Shown: positions 10,601-24,156, counted from the stretch's first letter. The stretch is DNA of 64,000 nt from Bugula neritina (GCA_964035545.1 OZ037767.1:4029680-4093679); one strand, 5' to 3'. A program made the numbers and translations. The notes: generated by a model from the letters alone, not told the origin.

Positions 10601-13600
10601 TGCCTAAAAATATTGAGAGCTCAAAATAGTTTTTTAGTTTGGCATAATGTTTGCCTTTTGAAACGGTTTTCGAGCAGTAAAATACATTTGAAATAAATAT
10701 TTCAAAATTAAAACTGTATGCAACTTTTTTTTTATCAAGTTCAGTGTTTAGATATAGTACCTGACTATATTAAGTTACTGAAGTTGACTCTATTGAAAAA
10801 AAGTAGTCTACTCCAAAGTTTTGAAAAAGTATTTCTAGAAAAAGCGGTTATTGCAATTTTTGTTAGCATCAGATGTTATTTGTTTGTTATAGACACATCA
10901 GTAGAAGCCAGTAAGGCAATCATTACAGAGTTATCACATGTTGGTAGTTACCTTCAGTTATTTCCCAACAAAACAATACCAGTTGATGGATATCTGGTTG
11001 GCTGGAAATACTATCTGAGTCCTCTCGTGCCAAGTGTGGGTCGCTGCACCTCATATGTCGGGGTTTGGCGTCCCATGCCAGGAGACAAGTTCCAGATAGT
11101 CTCTCGGACTAAACTGACTCAGCAGACTTCTCAGGAGGGAGGAGTTCGCTTTCAGTTTGTACAGAATGAAACTTTCCGTGTGAAAGCTGGGGATATTCTT
11201 TCAATTTTTTCAAGCAAAACTGATGGCTGCAAGAATTATGTATCCAGTATAAACTCAAATACCAAGACGAATGAAAGAGGCTACAACATCCAAATAAAGG
11301 AACAACATATTGCTGCTAACGGTTTTGTATCCAAATCAGATGGAAGAACTTCTTTCAGGAATCCCGCTTTAAAGGCTTACGTTTCAAGTAATTTAACATA
11401 CTTTACATAAATGTTTTGTATTTTTATTTATTTCTGTAAATATAATAACTTTACTTTTTCTGCGTGTCTCATTTGATAGTTTAATGCTGTAAATTTTTTT
11501 AAAGCTTTTAATTTTGTTAAAAAATGAAATAATTTTATTTGTTTCACATAATATTAACAATTTCATTTCAATGCTTATTACAAAATATTTATATCAATCT
11601 ATAAACATTTTTTAAAACCTGGAAACCATTTATTTTCACAGAATATTTATCCTTGGAGTCAGCTCCTACATTGTTTCTCAATGAGTCACTAGTCAGCGGT
11701 CAGACCTGGCTGACTCTCCCTCCACCTCTGACATCAGAAGATGCTGTGGTGGTAGCTGGGTACAAAATTATCTGCTCTACAAGTACAGATATGCTACAGA
11801 CTTTCAACTGCTCTGAGGGTGGTGGCTTAGTCCCCCCTCACTCTACGCACGTGTTACTCAGTCTACCAAGTGTGACTACACCTTACTATGCTGCCGTACA
11901 GATAGTTCGGAATTACAGAGGTCAGCCGCTGATAGATCTGATTGACCAACCAGATGTTAGTAACCCTCTTTGTGCAGGTAATGGGTAATATACTAAGTGC
12001 AGCTGTGTTAGTTTCGTATTTATTTTTAAACATTCCACGTTACATTATTAAACCTGTATAATTGTGTTATTGAATTAAGTGTAATTATTTTATTGCTCTA
12101 GTTATAGTAAGTTTAATATTTGTCATTTAAACTCTGCATGTTAATTTTGAAGGTCGTACAAAGGTGAATGATGCCAATCTCACAGAGTCTGGCAACTTGA
12201 CAGACACTCAATCACTGGTTGTACTAAACATAACTCTTCTAACCTCATTTGTAAGTCATGACTAAAATAGTAATGTTTAATTTTATCAGGAATAGCAAAA
12301 ACATACAACGAATTACTATTTTAGCTTCAATTAGCAATCATTTGCGTCTCTTTTTGTATATGAGTTAACAGTTTACTTGTATCTTCTTAGGATGAAGATG
12401 ATTACTGTGCAGAAAGTCTTAAACTAACCTACAACCTGCAGACTACAGACTATCAGCCTGTGAATGAAACCAGTTTCAGTGTGGAGTTAAAACAAGGCAT
12501 TGAATATGACTTGAGAATTTACTTAAACCTCACTCATGGCGGTGATATTCTACTCTGGGAGGGAAAACATACAACATCTGCAGGTAGTCTAAACGTAGCT
12601 ATTGCTTTTTCCTACTGCAATTATTTTCCTATGCTGCTCTAATATCTTACTAAAATGTTAGTTGATTTCATCACAACACTTTGAACATAACTAAAAGTTC
12701 CATCTATTATATGTTAGTTATTTCACAAGATGCCCTATTTTTTGCATGGTAAAGTGCTAAGCAAAAAAGTCCTCCATGTAGTCTATGGTGAATTTGACTG
12801 TTCTGTTATTATTGCTATATGCAGAGTTTGTGGCATTCTGAGCCTCACTATCAGTATTTCTGTAAATGTGCTAATTTCACTATGGGTTTCACTTCAATGA
12901 TAGTTGACATTGATAGACTCTTGCCATACTGTTTAGTATAATATTTTTGATATGTAACCACGAAATACACGAGGTTTTTAGATGGTAAGTGAAAAGTTAG
13001 ACAGAGAATAAAAATACTGAAAATACTATAAACATCATAAAACAAAAAAATATTTCAACACAGACCACTAATTTTAGTGTCTTTGATATCCCAAATACTG
13101 GCTCAATATTATAGTGCAAAGTTAAAATAATTATTTTTAACAGTTCGTTCAATAGTTAGGAATTATGCTAGCTGTTTAAAGCAAATGTTAACCAGCTATT
13201 TTTCTATTTTGTGACGTTTGCTTTTTAATAAATAGTTCCAGTTCCTACAACAGCAGATTCTGGAAGTACTATGCCAAGGTCATTTCCTGCAATAATAGGC
13301 GGAGTTATGGGTGCCTTAATACTAGTGCTCATTGTTTCGATAGTTTCCATTCTATTCGTGTTCAAGAGAAGACAATCCAGGTATGTAGTTTGTGTCAACT
13401 TTGAATATCAGAATTTATTTATTAAAATAAAAATACTATCAGTAACTTATATTATAAATTTTGTTTGTCGAGCTGGTAAATATAGTTTTACTGCATGCAG
13501 TAACTTGAACCAACACAAGTTATGGCTTTAATACTCAACTGTAAAGCTAATGACTTGTATGTTGTGCAATATATGAAAGCAATTAACTGTGAAGACTATC

Positions 13601-16600
13601 TTTGCAGATCGGATAGAGGACTGCCCGAAAAGTCATTAGAAAATGGAAACAATGGTGAGTAGGCTACTAACCAATCAATCAGTCAATAGATCAATCGCCA
13701 CTAACCAATTATTCAACCAATAAATCTACTAAGTCACTAATCTACATAAGTCCTAAAGGTTTCTAGCTAATTCTAAATAAGTTTAGCTATACTATTTCTT
13801 ACCCCATTATTCTTTTATTGTGGGCTTCTCTTTTTCTTGCAGCCACAAAATCTTCATTTCATCAACTCTGATTTTTGTGTGCAGTGACCTATAAGAGACC
13901 CAAAATCTGAGGCAAATAATAACTTCTATTGGTGTTATTGAAATTAGCTAACTATTATAAAACAAGTAACTGTTATGGTTGATGCTGCATTTTCAATTGT
14001 TTAAAGATTCTGGCTCTGTTTTATTATATGCTTTCAAAATTATAATTTTCTTGAGCAGAAGTTTTAGCAAAATAATCAATTTTTTGGCAGAAATTTTTGA
14101 ATTGATCTGGCCAAAATTATTTTTTTGAAAACATATGTTTAGGAACCTTAGAAAACCTGATAGAAAATAGGGGTGTCTCCAGTATACCCCCTCCTATTGG
14201 CACCTCAGCCACTTCAAGCTCTGAGTCTACAGCTGCTGTCAATAAACACTCTACAGCTGCACACAATGGAGCCGCCATATTGGATGAGAACACATATGAG
14301 AACAGCACCAGAATTGCAGTAGAAAGCTTACAGGATTTAATTCGGTATGAAAAGGAGAAATTTCCAGAAGACCCTTTCAAACAAGAATTCATGGTAAGTT
14401 GCAGAGAAATTCCTCTCCTTTACTAGATTTGATAGACACAGCTTTAATAAATAAGTAAGCTACAGTTTTTATTCATTTATGTTTGTAAAACGCAAAAATT
14501 ATTCAAAAAATTTTGATTTGTGGAAATTAGGTTTTATATAGAAATTATCACCTTCTATTTTTTGCTTGTTTCACTAGAGATTAGAGTCAGCTAAATTGAA
14601 GTGTGACGAAGGCAGAACACCAGAAACTACACCCAAGAACCGGTTTAAGAACATCACCCCGTGTAAGTGCAACAAGCATAAACTTGAACTAGCTGTTGAA
14701 AGACTTTTTGCATTATATATTCTAAATACCCGCAGTATTAAAAATTATCTTATTTAGTTATGTAATACTGGAATTAGTTTACCCATGTACATTACTGGCA
14801 GGTAGGCAAATTAGTTTCAACATAAATATATGTTTTATAAGTGAAGCATTGAATCACAATTTGAATAGTGTCAGTTGAAAATTTCATACTCTCAGAAAAG
14901 CTAATGAGCATAAAGTTTTGTTTATAAAATTTGTAATATAAGATAGCAAACTTGTTTTATGAGTGCATTATGTAAAGATAAATAAAATCTTTCCTAGATA
15001 TATCTATTTTCTTAAATTGTAAAGCATTTGTTCACAGTGTGCAAAACAATTTTTGATAGTTATAAAAATTAAATTTTAAGCTGTTTAATTATCAAAAGGT
15101 GTTGAGTACATTTCATGTTTAGTGACAAATGCTGTGCAACTGAATATAGTACTACAAGATAGTATCTGTTGCACTAATAGAACCGTGTAGTGAATGACTC
15201 ATTAGTATATCATGTAATAAATTACTATTTGGTAGGAGTATCAAGGGAATGACTTATTAGTAGACCTTGTAGTAAATGGTTCATGAAAAGTATTAGATGC
15301 TTTCTTTGTATATTTTTCAGTTAATGAGAACAGAGTGAAATTAGAAGTAACTAGCAGACACAAATCTGACTATGTTAATGCATCTTATATCAAAGTAAGT
15401 GCAGGAGTACTGAAAACCTAACATTTCTATAAATAACTTGAAATCTTAAATGCAGCAGAAATAAAAGCACTATAGTGGTGAACTGTGATTCGCTTTTAGT
15501 TCTGCTTTCTCGCCATTTTCCACTTAATCATTTAATTCTTCTGTGTTGTGCATAGGGCTTGACTCAATCAGTTATTTGCGTCTTTAGTTGCATTTTAAAT
15601 AAATATTACTCGCATATTTTAGTCACCCATTTCTATTTAAAACGTTTCTATAATTTGATTATATCCCAAATATAGTTTACGTGCTTATTTTAGGTTTACT
15701 CTGTGTGAAATTAACATATGCTTAAATTTATAGCTGAGTTCTGTTACAAGAGTAATTAAAATTGATCTTTCTCCCTGAAAGCTACAGTTATTATAACGGC
15801 CTAGCATTTAAATGTGAGAAATACTGTTTGCATGTAACATACAGATTTACTCATAACATATTCTTAGCTGCTTTACGAACTCAATGTAAATAGCCTGCTG
15901 TAATTTCAACAGGAGTAAACACTTTTTTTACTTTTTATCTGATGTATTACTTTTGCAGGATTTCTACAAACCTGATTACTACAAGTTTATAGCAGCTCAA
16001 GGTACACCAGTTTAATAACTACTTTAATTATTCCACACACTTGTTAACCATTAATATTTTAATGTATGTTCATTGTCTATTTAAAAATTAAAAATTGTAA
16101 CAGATATGTTCCATATGAATTGCTTTATAGCATATGGATCATACAATTGCCAAGTTTTATCTATAAAATCTACATATTGAAATATTTAACTGCGAATAAT
16201 GTAATTATATGGTATCGCATAATGTTATGTAATATTATCTATTCTGATATATAAGTATATTATCCAGTGTTATGTAATATTGTATATCAAGTAATGTTGG
16301 TTCAGGTCCAAAAGAAGGAACAGCTGTAGACATGTGGAGACTGATACACGACACCAGAGCAAACACTGTTGTAATGCTTACTAATTTGGTAGAGGGTGGC
16401 AAGGTTTGTGTAGAGCATAGAAATCATGCCTTGTGTTATAATTCCATCAACTACAGGGTGCATTTTATTCATGTTCCTCATTGTACTGTCAAATACAAAG
16501 GATACAAAGGTCTTTATATTTTAGTGACTAAATATTGCTTTAAAATTGTTTTCAAGCAGTTATTTTATTTCCAGATGAAATACATGCTTATGTAGTGTCA

Positions 16601-19600
16601 TCAGCATGCTTTCTAGTTAAACAGTTGTCTTGCAAGACAACTGTTTAACTAGAAATCATGTGACTGAACTAAACATAAGTTAGACAGCTGCAAAATGTTA
16701 ATTTAATGGTAATTGTTGCAGAAGAAATGCTGGCAATATTGGCCCTCCAAAGTATCAGAGTCAATAAAATTTGAAGATTACACTGTGACTTTACTGGAGG
16801 AGCAAGTATACGCCTTGTATATTGTGAGAAAACTTTCCTATACTGTGAACAATGTAAGTACTATACTGTAGACAGTGTAAGGAATATATATTGTAAGCAA
16901 TGAAAGTAATATACTGCAAACAGTGTAAGCAATATACTGTAAACAATGTATGTAATAGACTGTAAACAATGTAAGCAGTTTACAGTGAGGTGTGAGTTAC
17001 CTAAAGTATCTACTATAAATACCGCAACTGATTATAATGCATTATAATAGACAAAAGAAATTAATTACTAGTTCACCTGTAATTATTATTGCCAAAACAT
17101 GTGTTGCTGAAATGTAAATTTAAAACTTTGCCTTTTGTGTTTTGCTAAGCTTGAAATGTTATTATGGGATACTTCTCAATGGTTGCCATCTTGTAGTGAC
17201 CACCATTTTGTAACATGAAACTAGTTTGTTGCAGCTGCCATCTTGGAACATGGCACCATATTTAGAATGTATTACTGCACTTATTGCACATCAGTACACA
17301 GTTCTTAAAGATACCTATATAACAGAATATCATTATTTCATATTTGTTAGCTAATATATTAGGTGATGTTTTATAATACAGATAAAAAGACAAACCACTC
17401 TTTTTCATTACACAAAGTGGTATGATCATGACATTCCTTCTTCTGCTGGCCTGCTTAGCTTTAGATCCAGAGTTAGACAACACTACGGTTCCAGTACCAC
17501 CCCCATTATAGTACACTGCAGGTAGTCTAACAATATTTTATCTATTCTGAAGTATCCAATTATTTCTTTTAAAATGCTCTAAATCAGCAATATCCTAAAG
17601 TTGATTTAATGCATTTTTATGAAAATTATGACACATGTTTACTGCTTTGAATGAGCCTTTTTTCAAATTACGTTTTATGGTTTATTATTCTTTGGAAAAT
17701 TAGTAATTATAACATTGAGCTCTAAAATAAAGCAAGAAGTATCCAGGCATTAGTTTGACCAATGCAAATACTGTATACTATTTCACAGTGCTGGGGTTGG
17801 CAGAACAGGAACATACATTGCTCTGGAGAATCTCATTGACGAGGCTCATGACAAGAGAAACCACCACAAGACAGTAGATGTGTTTGCTTGTGTAAACAGA
17901 CTCCGACACCAAAGAACTCTCATGGTACAAACTGCTGTGAGTATTACTTCATCTAATATTCTGAGGTGTGCTGAAGCTTGACATGTGGAATTAAGGAAGT
18001 TGTTGAACTCAACATTTTACACAGATATATATAATATCTTTGGTTTGTTGCAATCCTGGCTAATGCATTAGTATAACGACTATCATAATATCTTTTTGAC
18101 TTTATGTAATTGGGAAGTTAGTAACAATGTGTATGATTTTGTGTTACACAGCATTATATTGTTTGTCATTGATTTATTCCTGAAAATATTTTTGTCATAA
18201 TGTATTTTTTAATCTTTAGCGGTACAAATATTTGATTACATGCTACATGTTTATAATTTTAGGATCAGTACGCATTCCTGTACGACATGGTGTCAGAGGC
18301 TCTGTCTTGTGGTGATACCGTCATTCCGGCTGGTAATTTCAATCAACAGATACGCCAATGGAGAGTTGTAAGTTTATTGCAGTGTTCAGTTCTACTCTTG
18401 GATCGAATGAATATTCAGTCACATAAATATAACTAAACCGTTACTAAACTTTGAAGGAGGAAGTCACATTTATTGCTGCAATACTTGATCAAAACAATAA
18501 AAGTTGCACTTTTTATATACAACAGGGCTGGGCTGTATGTTTAATATAATCTGCAGAATTATCTGCCAGATTTATAATGTGCAATGTAGTACACTGAACC
18601 TGTAGTCCTCATCAATTAGCAAGGGATGTCATGTTGGCAGATTTGAAGCTGTACTATGGCTGTGACTCTATTTTAGCCAAATGGTAAAAACTCAAAAACT
18701 GAAATCTCCAATCAGTTTGAAAAATTGAACAAAACTCTAAAAGTTTCCCCCAAGAATACGTCTGCAGCTGAACAACCAGAAAATGTTAGTCTGAACAGAG
18801 ATCTGAAAGTGCTGCCTTGTAAGTCATGTCACTTCATATTTTGTCTCAAATAGTGCAACAGTATTAGAAGATATAGAATACTTGCCTTTTTGAAAAGTTT
18901 TAATGTTTTCAGTTGTTATAGTTCGAATTGCCCAACGCTTGACTTTTCTCGCTTTATCTTTAATTTATATTGAGGAAAAAAACATAAGCTATCTAAAACA
19001 CTAAATTTTGCAAGTTATACTACTATAAATAGAATATAAAGTTTTGAAGTTAGGATGTTGTAGTTTTAATATATACAGAAATACATTAACTGCATTCTAA
19101 ACACAGTCTCTATCTGCTACCGGTTATATCATATCTTACTCGTTGCAACGTCTGATAGTTATTGGGTGAGAATGTTTGATTGCCTTGTGACTTCCTGTTT
19201 GTTGAGTTTTTAGCATTGATCAGCCGTGCATCCAGCTATAATACGTCTTATCAGTAGCTAAAACAATTTTCTATAATACTTCTTATCATTGCATGCATAT
19301 AATTGGTGTTTATAAACTACAGTTTTTATGCAGCTGTCTGATTTTGTTGATTTTTCTAATTTTAGCCGACAGAAACCGAGTTATTATTCAACGTCCAGAA
19401 AAGGGTTATACAGACTACATCAATGCTGTATATTGTAATGTGAGTTTATATCTTTCTCTGGAATCAACTTAACTTTGATGAAAAAACATTTAGATTAGCT
19501 TTTTGAGTGAAATTAAAAAAGCTGGTGATTTAAGAGATTAATAAAAGGTTAATACAAGTTGTAAGTTTATAATATTGTAATATAGCAATCTATTATATAA

Positions 19601-22600
19601 TATTGAACTTTAAACTTGGAAACAAACAACAACAAACTGTTACAGTGAGCTGTCTCCACTAACCATTGAATCTGATTAGATTTCAACTCAAACTGTGTTA
19701 ATCACATTGTGGTGAATATTTATACATTATGTTTCCCTGAAATCCTATCCAACTTATGTTAAAACCAGATGCTATGGGTTTATATTTTAGCTTTAGAGTT
19801 TTATGGCTTTACTTATACTTTGAGTGTAGTTGTATGGGCCACCTTGCAATGATTACTTTATCTGTAAGAACTTAGGCTAACTCAGAGTCTGGTAAAACAA
19901 CTTAATATAGATAAACTTCACAATGAACTACTTCCTCATCATAAATTCTGTGAAAAAAGTCGTCGTATCAACTTTGTTTATAAATAACTGTCATCAATAA
20001 ACTGAATGGCTGCATTTTGACTGCCATTTTACATAAATGTAACCCTTCTGCTAAATAACAAAAGTATTTTGTTGCATCATTCCTAAAACTAGAGCAATTT
20101 CAAGCACCTTATGCTGTAAGTCAGTAGATTAAAATGACAGCTAACTGTATTTTGCAGTCACAAAATGTGTGAAATATGGAGACTTATTAAGTGCATGTAA
20201 ATGTAAACCTCTATCTAGCATTTAAGTGAGATAATAGTGATCTTAGAAATAAGAGATCTCTGGTTGTAGTGTGATATAACTCACAATATATTCCTGTTTC
20301 ACTCCACTTTACTCCCACTCCACTCTTATCCACTCCACCACTCTTATTACACTCCACTTTGTAGTACCCAACATAATATGTTTGTAGTGCATAATGTAGT
20401 CTACCATATTTTGTACATGCAATAGCTGAGGGGAGACAAATCAAAACTCAAATGAGCATACTTTTTTATATCTAAAATATGCCTTGTACCGACATAGGAA
20501 AATATTTATTGAAGGGTAGTAGGTTTTGCATAATTATCTAGAATTCTCACTTTAATGACAAATATTTTCTAGTCATCTAGGGTACTTTTATTAAACCATT
20601 AAAACAATGAGATTGTTTAAACCATCAACTTGTTGATGAGCTGTAATATATAATTTACTTTTCTATTTAAATAATGATGCTTTACATAAATGATGATATG
20701 GTTTTGTTAGGGTTATCAAAACAAGGACGGATTTGTGGTAACTCAAACCCCTCTACCATCCACCACTTCTAACTACTGGAAGATGATTATTGAACAAGAA
20801 TCACCTCTTATTGTTTACTTCAATGACTGTGAGGTGAGTGAGTGTATGAGTCACACAAATTGGTTAAAATAGTTAAAAGCAACACAACTTTATTAATTTG
20901 ATAAATAAAAATTTAACAACTGCAAGATGTGTTATAGATACAAGTAGGTCATTGAGCGTTGGAAAAATGCTTAATTTAACTTAATTGTTTATTATTTACT
21001 AGGCAAGCTTTATTATTTAGTGAAATAAAGTACAATACGGAATAGAATGTAGTAAATGTAGTAATAAAGCATATTATTTGATATAATGTAGTACATAATA
21101 TATATTAAAATATACTATATAATATATTATAGTATAATCGAATAAAACATGCAATATGAAGTGTTATAAAATAGTAGAATAGAAATTTTGATGCTTTCTT
21201 TTTTGTGATGCTTGCTTGTGTTGAAATAAATTGAATTGAACGAAAACTTTGTAAAATTCTAAGATACTATAAAAGATATTATAAATAAATTATAAAATAT
21301 TTTTCAACTCAAAATGTTCAAATACTCTGCATATACAGGAAGAAGCTCCTTATTGGCCGACTGAAGTGGGCAGAGTTGTCACTGTGGGTGACATTTCTAT
21401 TATCAATATGAAAACTCAGGGGTTTGCTGAGGCCATTACAGAAACTACTTTAGAGGTTCAAGTTTCAAGAACAGAGGTGAGCTTCAAAGATTTAAATTAA
21501 AACTCTACAGTAAATTTAGATTAACACATCTACATGCATTTGCATATATTTTGTTCTGTCATCTTTTAAGGCTCACCTTAAATGTAAATGTAAAATAAAG
21601 CTCTTGGAAAACTAACATTTGTAGTTAAGGGAAAATTTTAAACAGTTTGTGAGCTAAAAGCTCTTTACAGGGGTGGGTATATAATTAGCCACGCCCACTG
21701 CATCTCGCAGCTCAAAGATGTGCCATAAAGACTATTCTGTTCCACCTATTTATTATATATATTAGGTGCTTTACTTGTCTTAGTCTCCATAGCTTATGTA
21801 ATGTGTCATTTAGAAAATAGTAAATTTTATGATTTTGTTAACCTTTTGCCTAAAGCCATGCATGTCAATAATTATGATTATCAACAATAATAAAAGACAC
21901 AGAAGTTAGACATTTTAACTAAAATAAGAAAAAACAGCTAAAATAATTAATATAATAAAAATTTAATTTATATTAAAACAGATAATATTTGTTTGTTGAC
22001 CTATTTGTTTCATTTTTCTAGCAAAAGCACCGAGTAACATTATTAGAGGTGAAGTTGAAGGGGCAGCAACTCCCAACTAGTCAGCAACTAGTCATAGCCT
22101 GTCAGAAAGCAGAGAAGTTTGCTGCATCAGATGGCAGCATAGTGACAGTGCAGTGCAGGTGTGTTACCTGACTGAATATTAAATTATAAATTGTTCTTCA
22201 AGATATGTTTTATTTATTTCTAAATACTAGTGATAAAATTTTGGGTTTAAAACTTGCAGGTTGAGGGATTTCTTTCAAACTTTGAAAAGGTTTGAATAAA
22301 AGGTTTTAAATTTTACTTTGTTTTTTTAACGGAATTATAATCATGATATTGTTGATGTGTAAATATTCAATTTTAATTTGTTGTTTGTAATTGAAATGCT
22401 TTTAATTAAATGGAAAAACCAAGACATAAGCTGTAGACTTTGACACCTGTTTGATTCTCATCCCTTTGAATATGTTTTTAGAAATGGTAGCAGAGTGAGT
22501 GGAATATTCATCATAGCAATGAACTTATACCTGAGGACGCGAATAGAACATGATATTGACATAGTACTGGAAGTGAAACTATCCAGGGAGGGGAAGAGAC

Positions 22601-23400
22601 AGTTCATATCTAGTCTGGTATGTGTTGAGGTGTAGACTAAAGTTAAAGTGCAGATTTCAATTGATTCAAAGCTCATTCAAGTAGAAGAGGTTTAAGTTTT
22701 ATTTATTATTATTTTGTTTAGATATACATATGACTGTAACTAGCAAATTCCTTTTAGATACATGAGTTATTTACAAAAAACAGCTGACAACATTCAAAGA
22801 CACTATAAAAGTTGTGAATTAATTGCTATTATGACGCTTGAAAATGCTTATCAGCCAATAAAGTTATTGAGTTGAGAGTGGAAAAACAGAGCATCTGTAA
22901 TAAGGTGTTAAAATGATGAGTTGTCCTTCCAATAAAGCTCATGTTTTTTTAAATTTAGGATTATTTCCCCCTATAAGCATTTCCTAAAAAATCAATGGTG
23001 ATAAGAAATATTGTTAACATCATTTTTTTTAATTTTTGACTTTTCAATTAAAGTATGCAATCTTGACAAATAATCTGTAGATTTGGTAACTTGAAACTTC
23101 ATCAAGTGTTAATTATGCATTCATGGTTTAGTTTTAACTAAAATACCTCACATCACTTTACTATTGAAGCATTGATGCAGGCATTTTCTAATAAATTGCA
23201 TAATTAAAATTTGATGAAATTCTGAACTATAACATTTGTTACTATCAACATTATTGTTCTTAATTTGCTTTTCGCTGGAGTTCTTAATATTTGCTAAATT
23301 CAATGTGTTTGTATGATTTCAGGAGCAGTTTGACGCCTTGTACGACTTTGTAAACCATTATTTACTAGAGTTCAACGAATATTCCAACTTCGCTAGCTAA
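7648..23400 (+). CDS. RPTP-A: receptor tyrosine phosphatase with PAN/FN3 ectodomain
   Basis: Twenty-five exons: 7576-7696 (ATG 7648), 9246-9515, 9810-10052, 10893-11387, 11642-11977, 12153-12250, 12391-12583, 13236-13380, 13608-13654, 14143-14393, 14578-14662, 15321-15394, 15959-16001, 16306-16403, 16722-16853, 17382-17521, 17789-17936, 18263-18367, 18677-18818, 19366-19439, 20711-20833, 21339-21476, 22022-22158, 22482-22617 and 23323-23400. They join in phase to 3780 nt, 1259 residues. Order: signal peptide (MYRIIIIFFGILHLST), two PAN/apple-like segments, a Cys-poor beta-rich region, fibronectin-III-like region, membrane span near 579-601, D1, D2. D1 has KNRF, DYVNASYI, KFIAAQGP, WYD (D868) and VHCSAGVGRTG (C899, R905), so phosphatase activity on phosphotyrosine at the inner membrane is expected. 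Exon 3 uses an acceptor at 9808-9809 because the more upstream AG breaks frame. The ligand is unknown. Confidence 0.85.
8990..9180. repeat. TATATTTATA low-complexity tract
   Basis: Irregular repeats of TATATTTATA fill the end of intron 1 of RPTP-A. RPTP-B has a much shorter intron 1 without this tract. Confidence 0.7.
9246..12583 (+). other. RPTP-A ectodomain exons
   Basis: Exon 2 encodes a PAN/apple-like segment with the spacing DCRDQCVDESSFICAA and CELL. Exon 3 is a second such segment (LEDCMTECL, ECRSIGID, SCDLF). Exon 4 encodes about 165 residues with VDGYLVGWKYYL, YVGVWRPMPGD and FRVKAGDILSIF, a beta-sandwich-like pattern that I cannot assign to a named family. Exon 5 resembles a fibronectin type III domain (SAPTLFLNES, LTLPPPL, VVAGYKIIC, YYAAVQIVRNY). 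Exons 6 and 7 encode a further region rich in NxS/T sites. These would form the outer, ligand-facing part. Confidence 0.6.
13236..13380 (+). other. RPTP-A transmembrane exon
   Basis: The exon encodes a hydrophobic stretch, AIIGGVMGALILVLIVSIVS then ILFVF, followed at once by KRRQSR, a stop-transfer signal. It sets the ectodomain outside and the phosphatase domains in the cytoplasm. Confidence 0.85.
16610..16655. repeat. 46-bp perfect palindrome in RPTP-A intron 14
   Basis: Two 23-bp arms, TTTCTAGTTAAACAGTTGTC then TTG and its exact complement, meet with no spacer. RPTP-B has only the second arm at the equivalent place (near 42467-42490), so the first arm was probably gained in copy A. Confidence 0.9.
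16839..16978 (+). repeat. 23-bp repeat at RPTP-A exon 15 donor, 6 units
   Basis: Six units (one of 25 bp) start inside exon 15 and run into intron 15. Unit 1 contains the last 15 coding bases and the donor AAT|GTAAGT at 16854. Later units read TATACTGTAGACAGTGTAAG and variants. This is the unexpanded counterpart of the large array in RPTP-B. Confidence 0.85.
18677..23400 (+). other. RPTP-A D2 domain, predicted pseudophosphatase
   Basis: Exons 19-25 encode a second PTP fold: ENVSLNRDLKVLP, DRNRVIIQ, YTDYINAVY, FVVTQTPLPSTTSNYW and EEAPYWP. No WPD loop is found. The P-loop reads VQCRNGSRVSG: the Cys (about residue 1188) remains but the Arg six residues later is Val. By comparison with inactive D2 domains of receptor PTPs this should not catalyse and would act in regulation or binding. 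Confidence 0.8.
20297..20366. repeat. CACTCCACT minisatellite in RPTP-A intron 20
   Basis: Imperfect repeats of CCACTCTTATCCACTCCACC occur here. A related, rearranged tract lies at the matching intron position of RPTP-B (38480-38562). Confidence 0.6.
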
Positions 23401-24095
23401 AGCTGCATACACTAATAAGGGTCATACATAGCCAATTTCTCCTGTCGCACATAAATGCAACATATAATATTTACCATTTCTCCATGCTATTTTGATAGTG
23501 CAATTTATACATTTTATAACTAAAATTGTTATATCATTTATATATAGTATATTATTTCGGTAAACATGATGATGCTATTTTTCTATGAGCAATGCAAGGC
23601 TTAAAAGCCATTGTTGTAATATTTTTGCATATATTCTCACAGCTATTCCAGTTTTTTTTTCATTTTTGTACTTTAAAGTCTACATATTCTACATTCTACT
23701 GCATCAACTTAGATTTATGTTACAACTTAACCTTAACATGTGGCAGTTACAGCATATAATGCAATTCAATCTGTTTCAGTTTCTTTACTCTGGTGAATTA
23801 TTAGTTTTAAATGGCATGCAATTAGCGCATTATCAAGTGCTTTTATATGCAATCTATATTTTTAGTATACAAACTATTAAAATTTTTGTATATATGAAAA
23901 TTTATTTTATGTAAATCATTAGTTCTTTTATTTTCGTATAGATTTTGCTTATTAAATTTCAAAGTGACAGAACGTGATATATATAAAATAGGGTATACAT
24001 GACAATCATATTATACAGTAAATATAATATTTTTCAGAATAAAAAGCTAAGCTATGGCAACACCAGCATATGTATATGCTTGCATGTATGTATAT

Positions 24096-24106
24096 ATATA
24101 ATTATA

Positions 24107-24156
<50 letters not shown>

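Larger units (their letters stand above)
14578..18367 (+). other. RPTP-A D1 catalytic domain exons
   Basis: Eight exons carry the conserved classical PTP motifs in order: KNRFKNI, FNENRVKL, DYVNASYIK, KFIAAQGP, VDMWRLIHD, KKCWQYWP, FHYTKWYDHDIP, PIIVHCSAGVGRTG and MVQTADQYAFLYD. The phase-2 junction inside the P-loop (VHC|SAGVG) is joined correctly. The WPD loop reads WYD, retaining the general-acid Asp but lacking the Pro. Confidence 0.85.
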
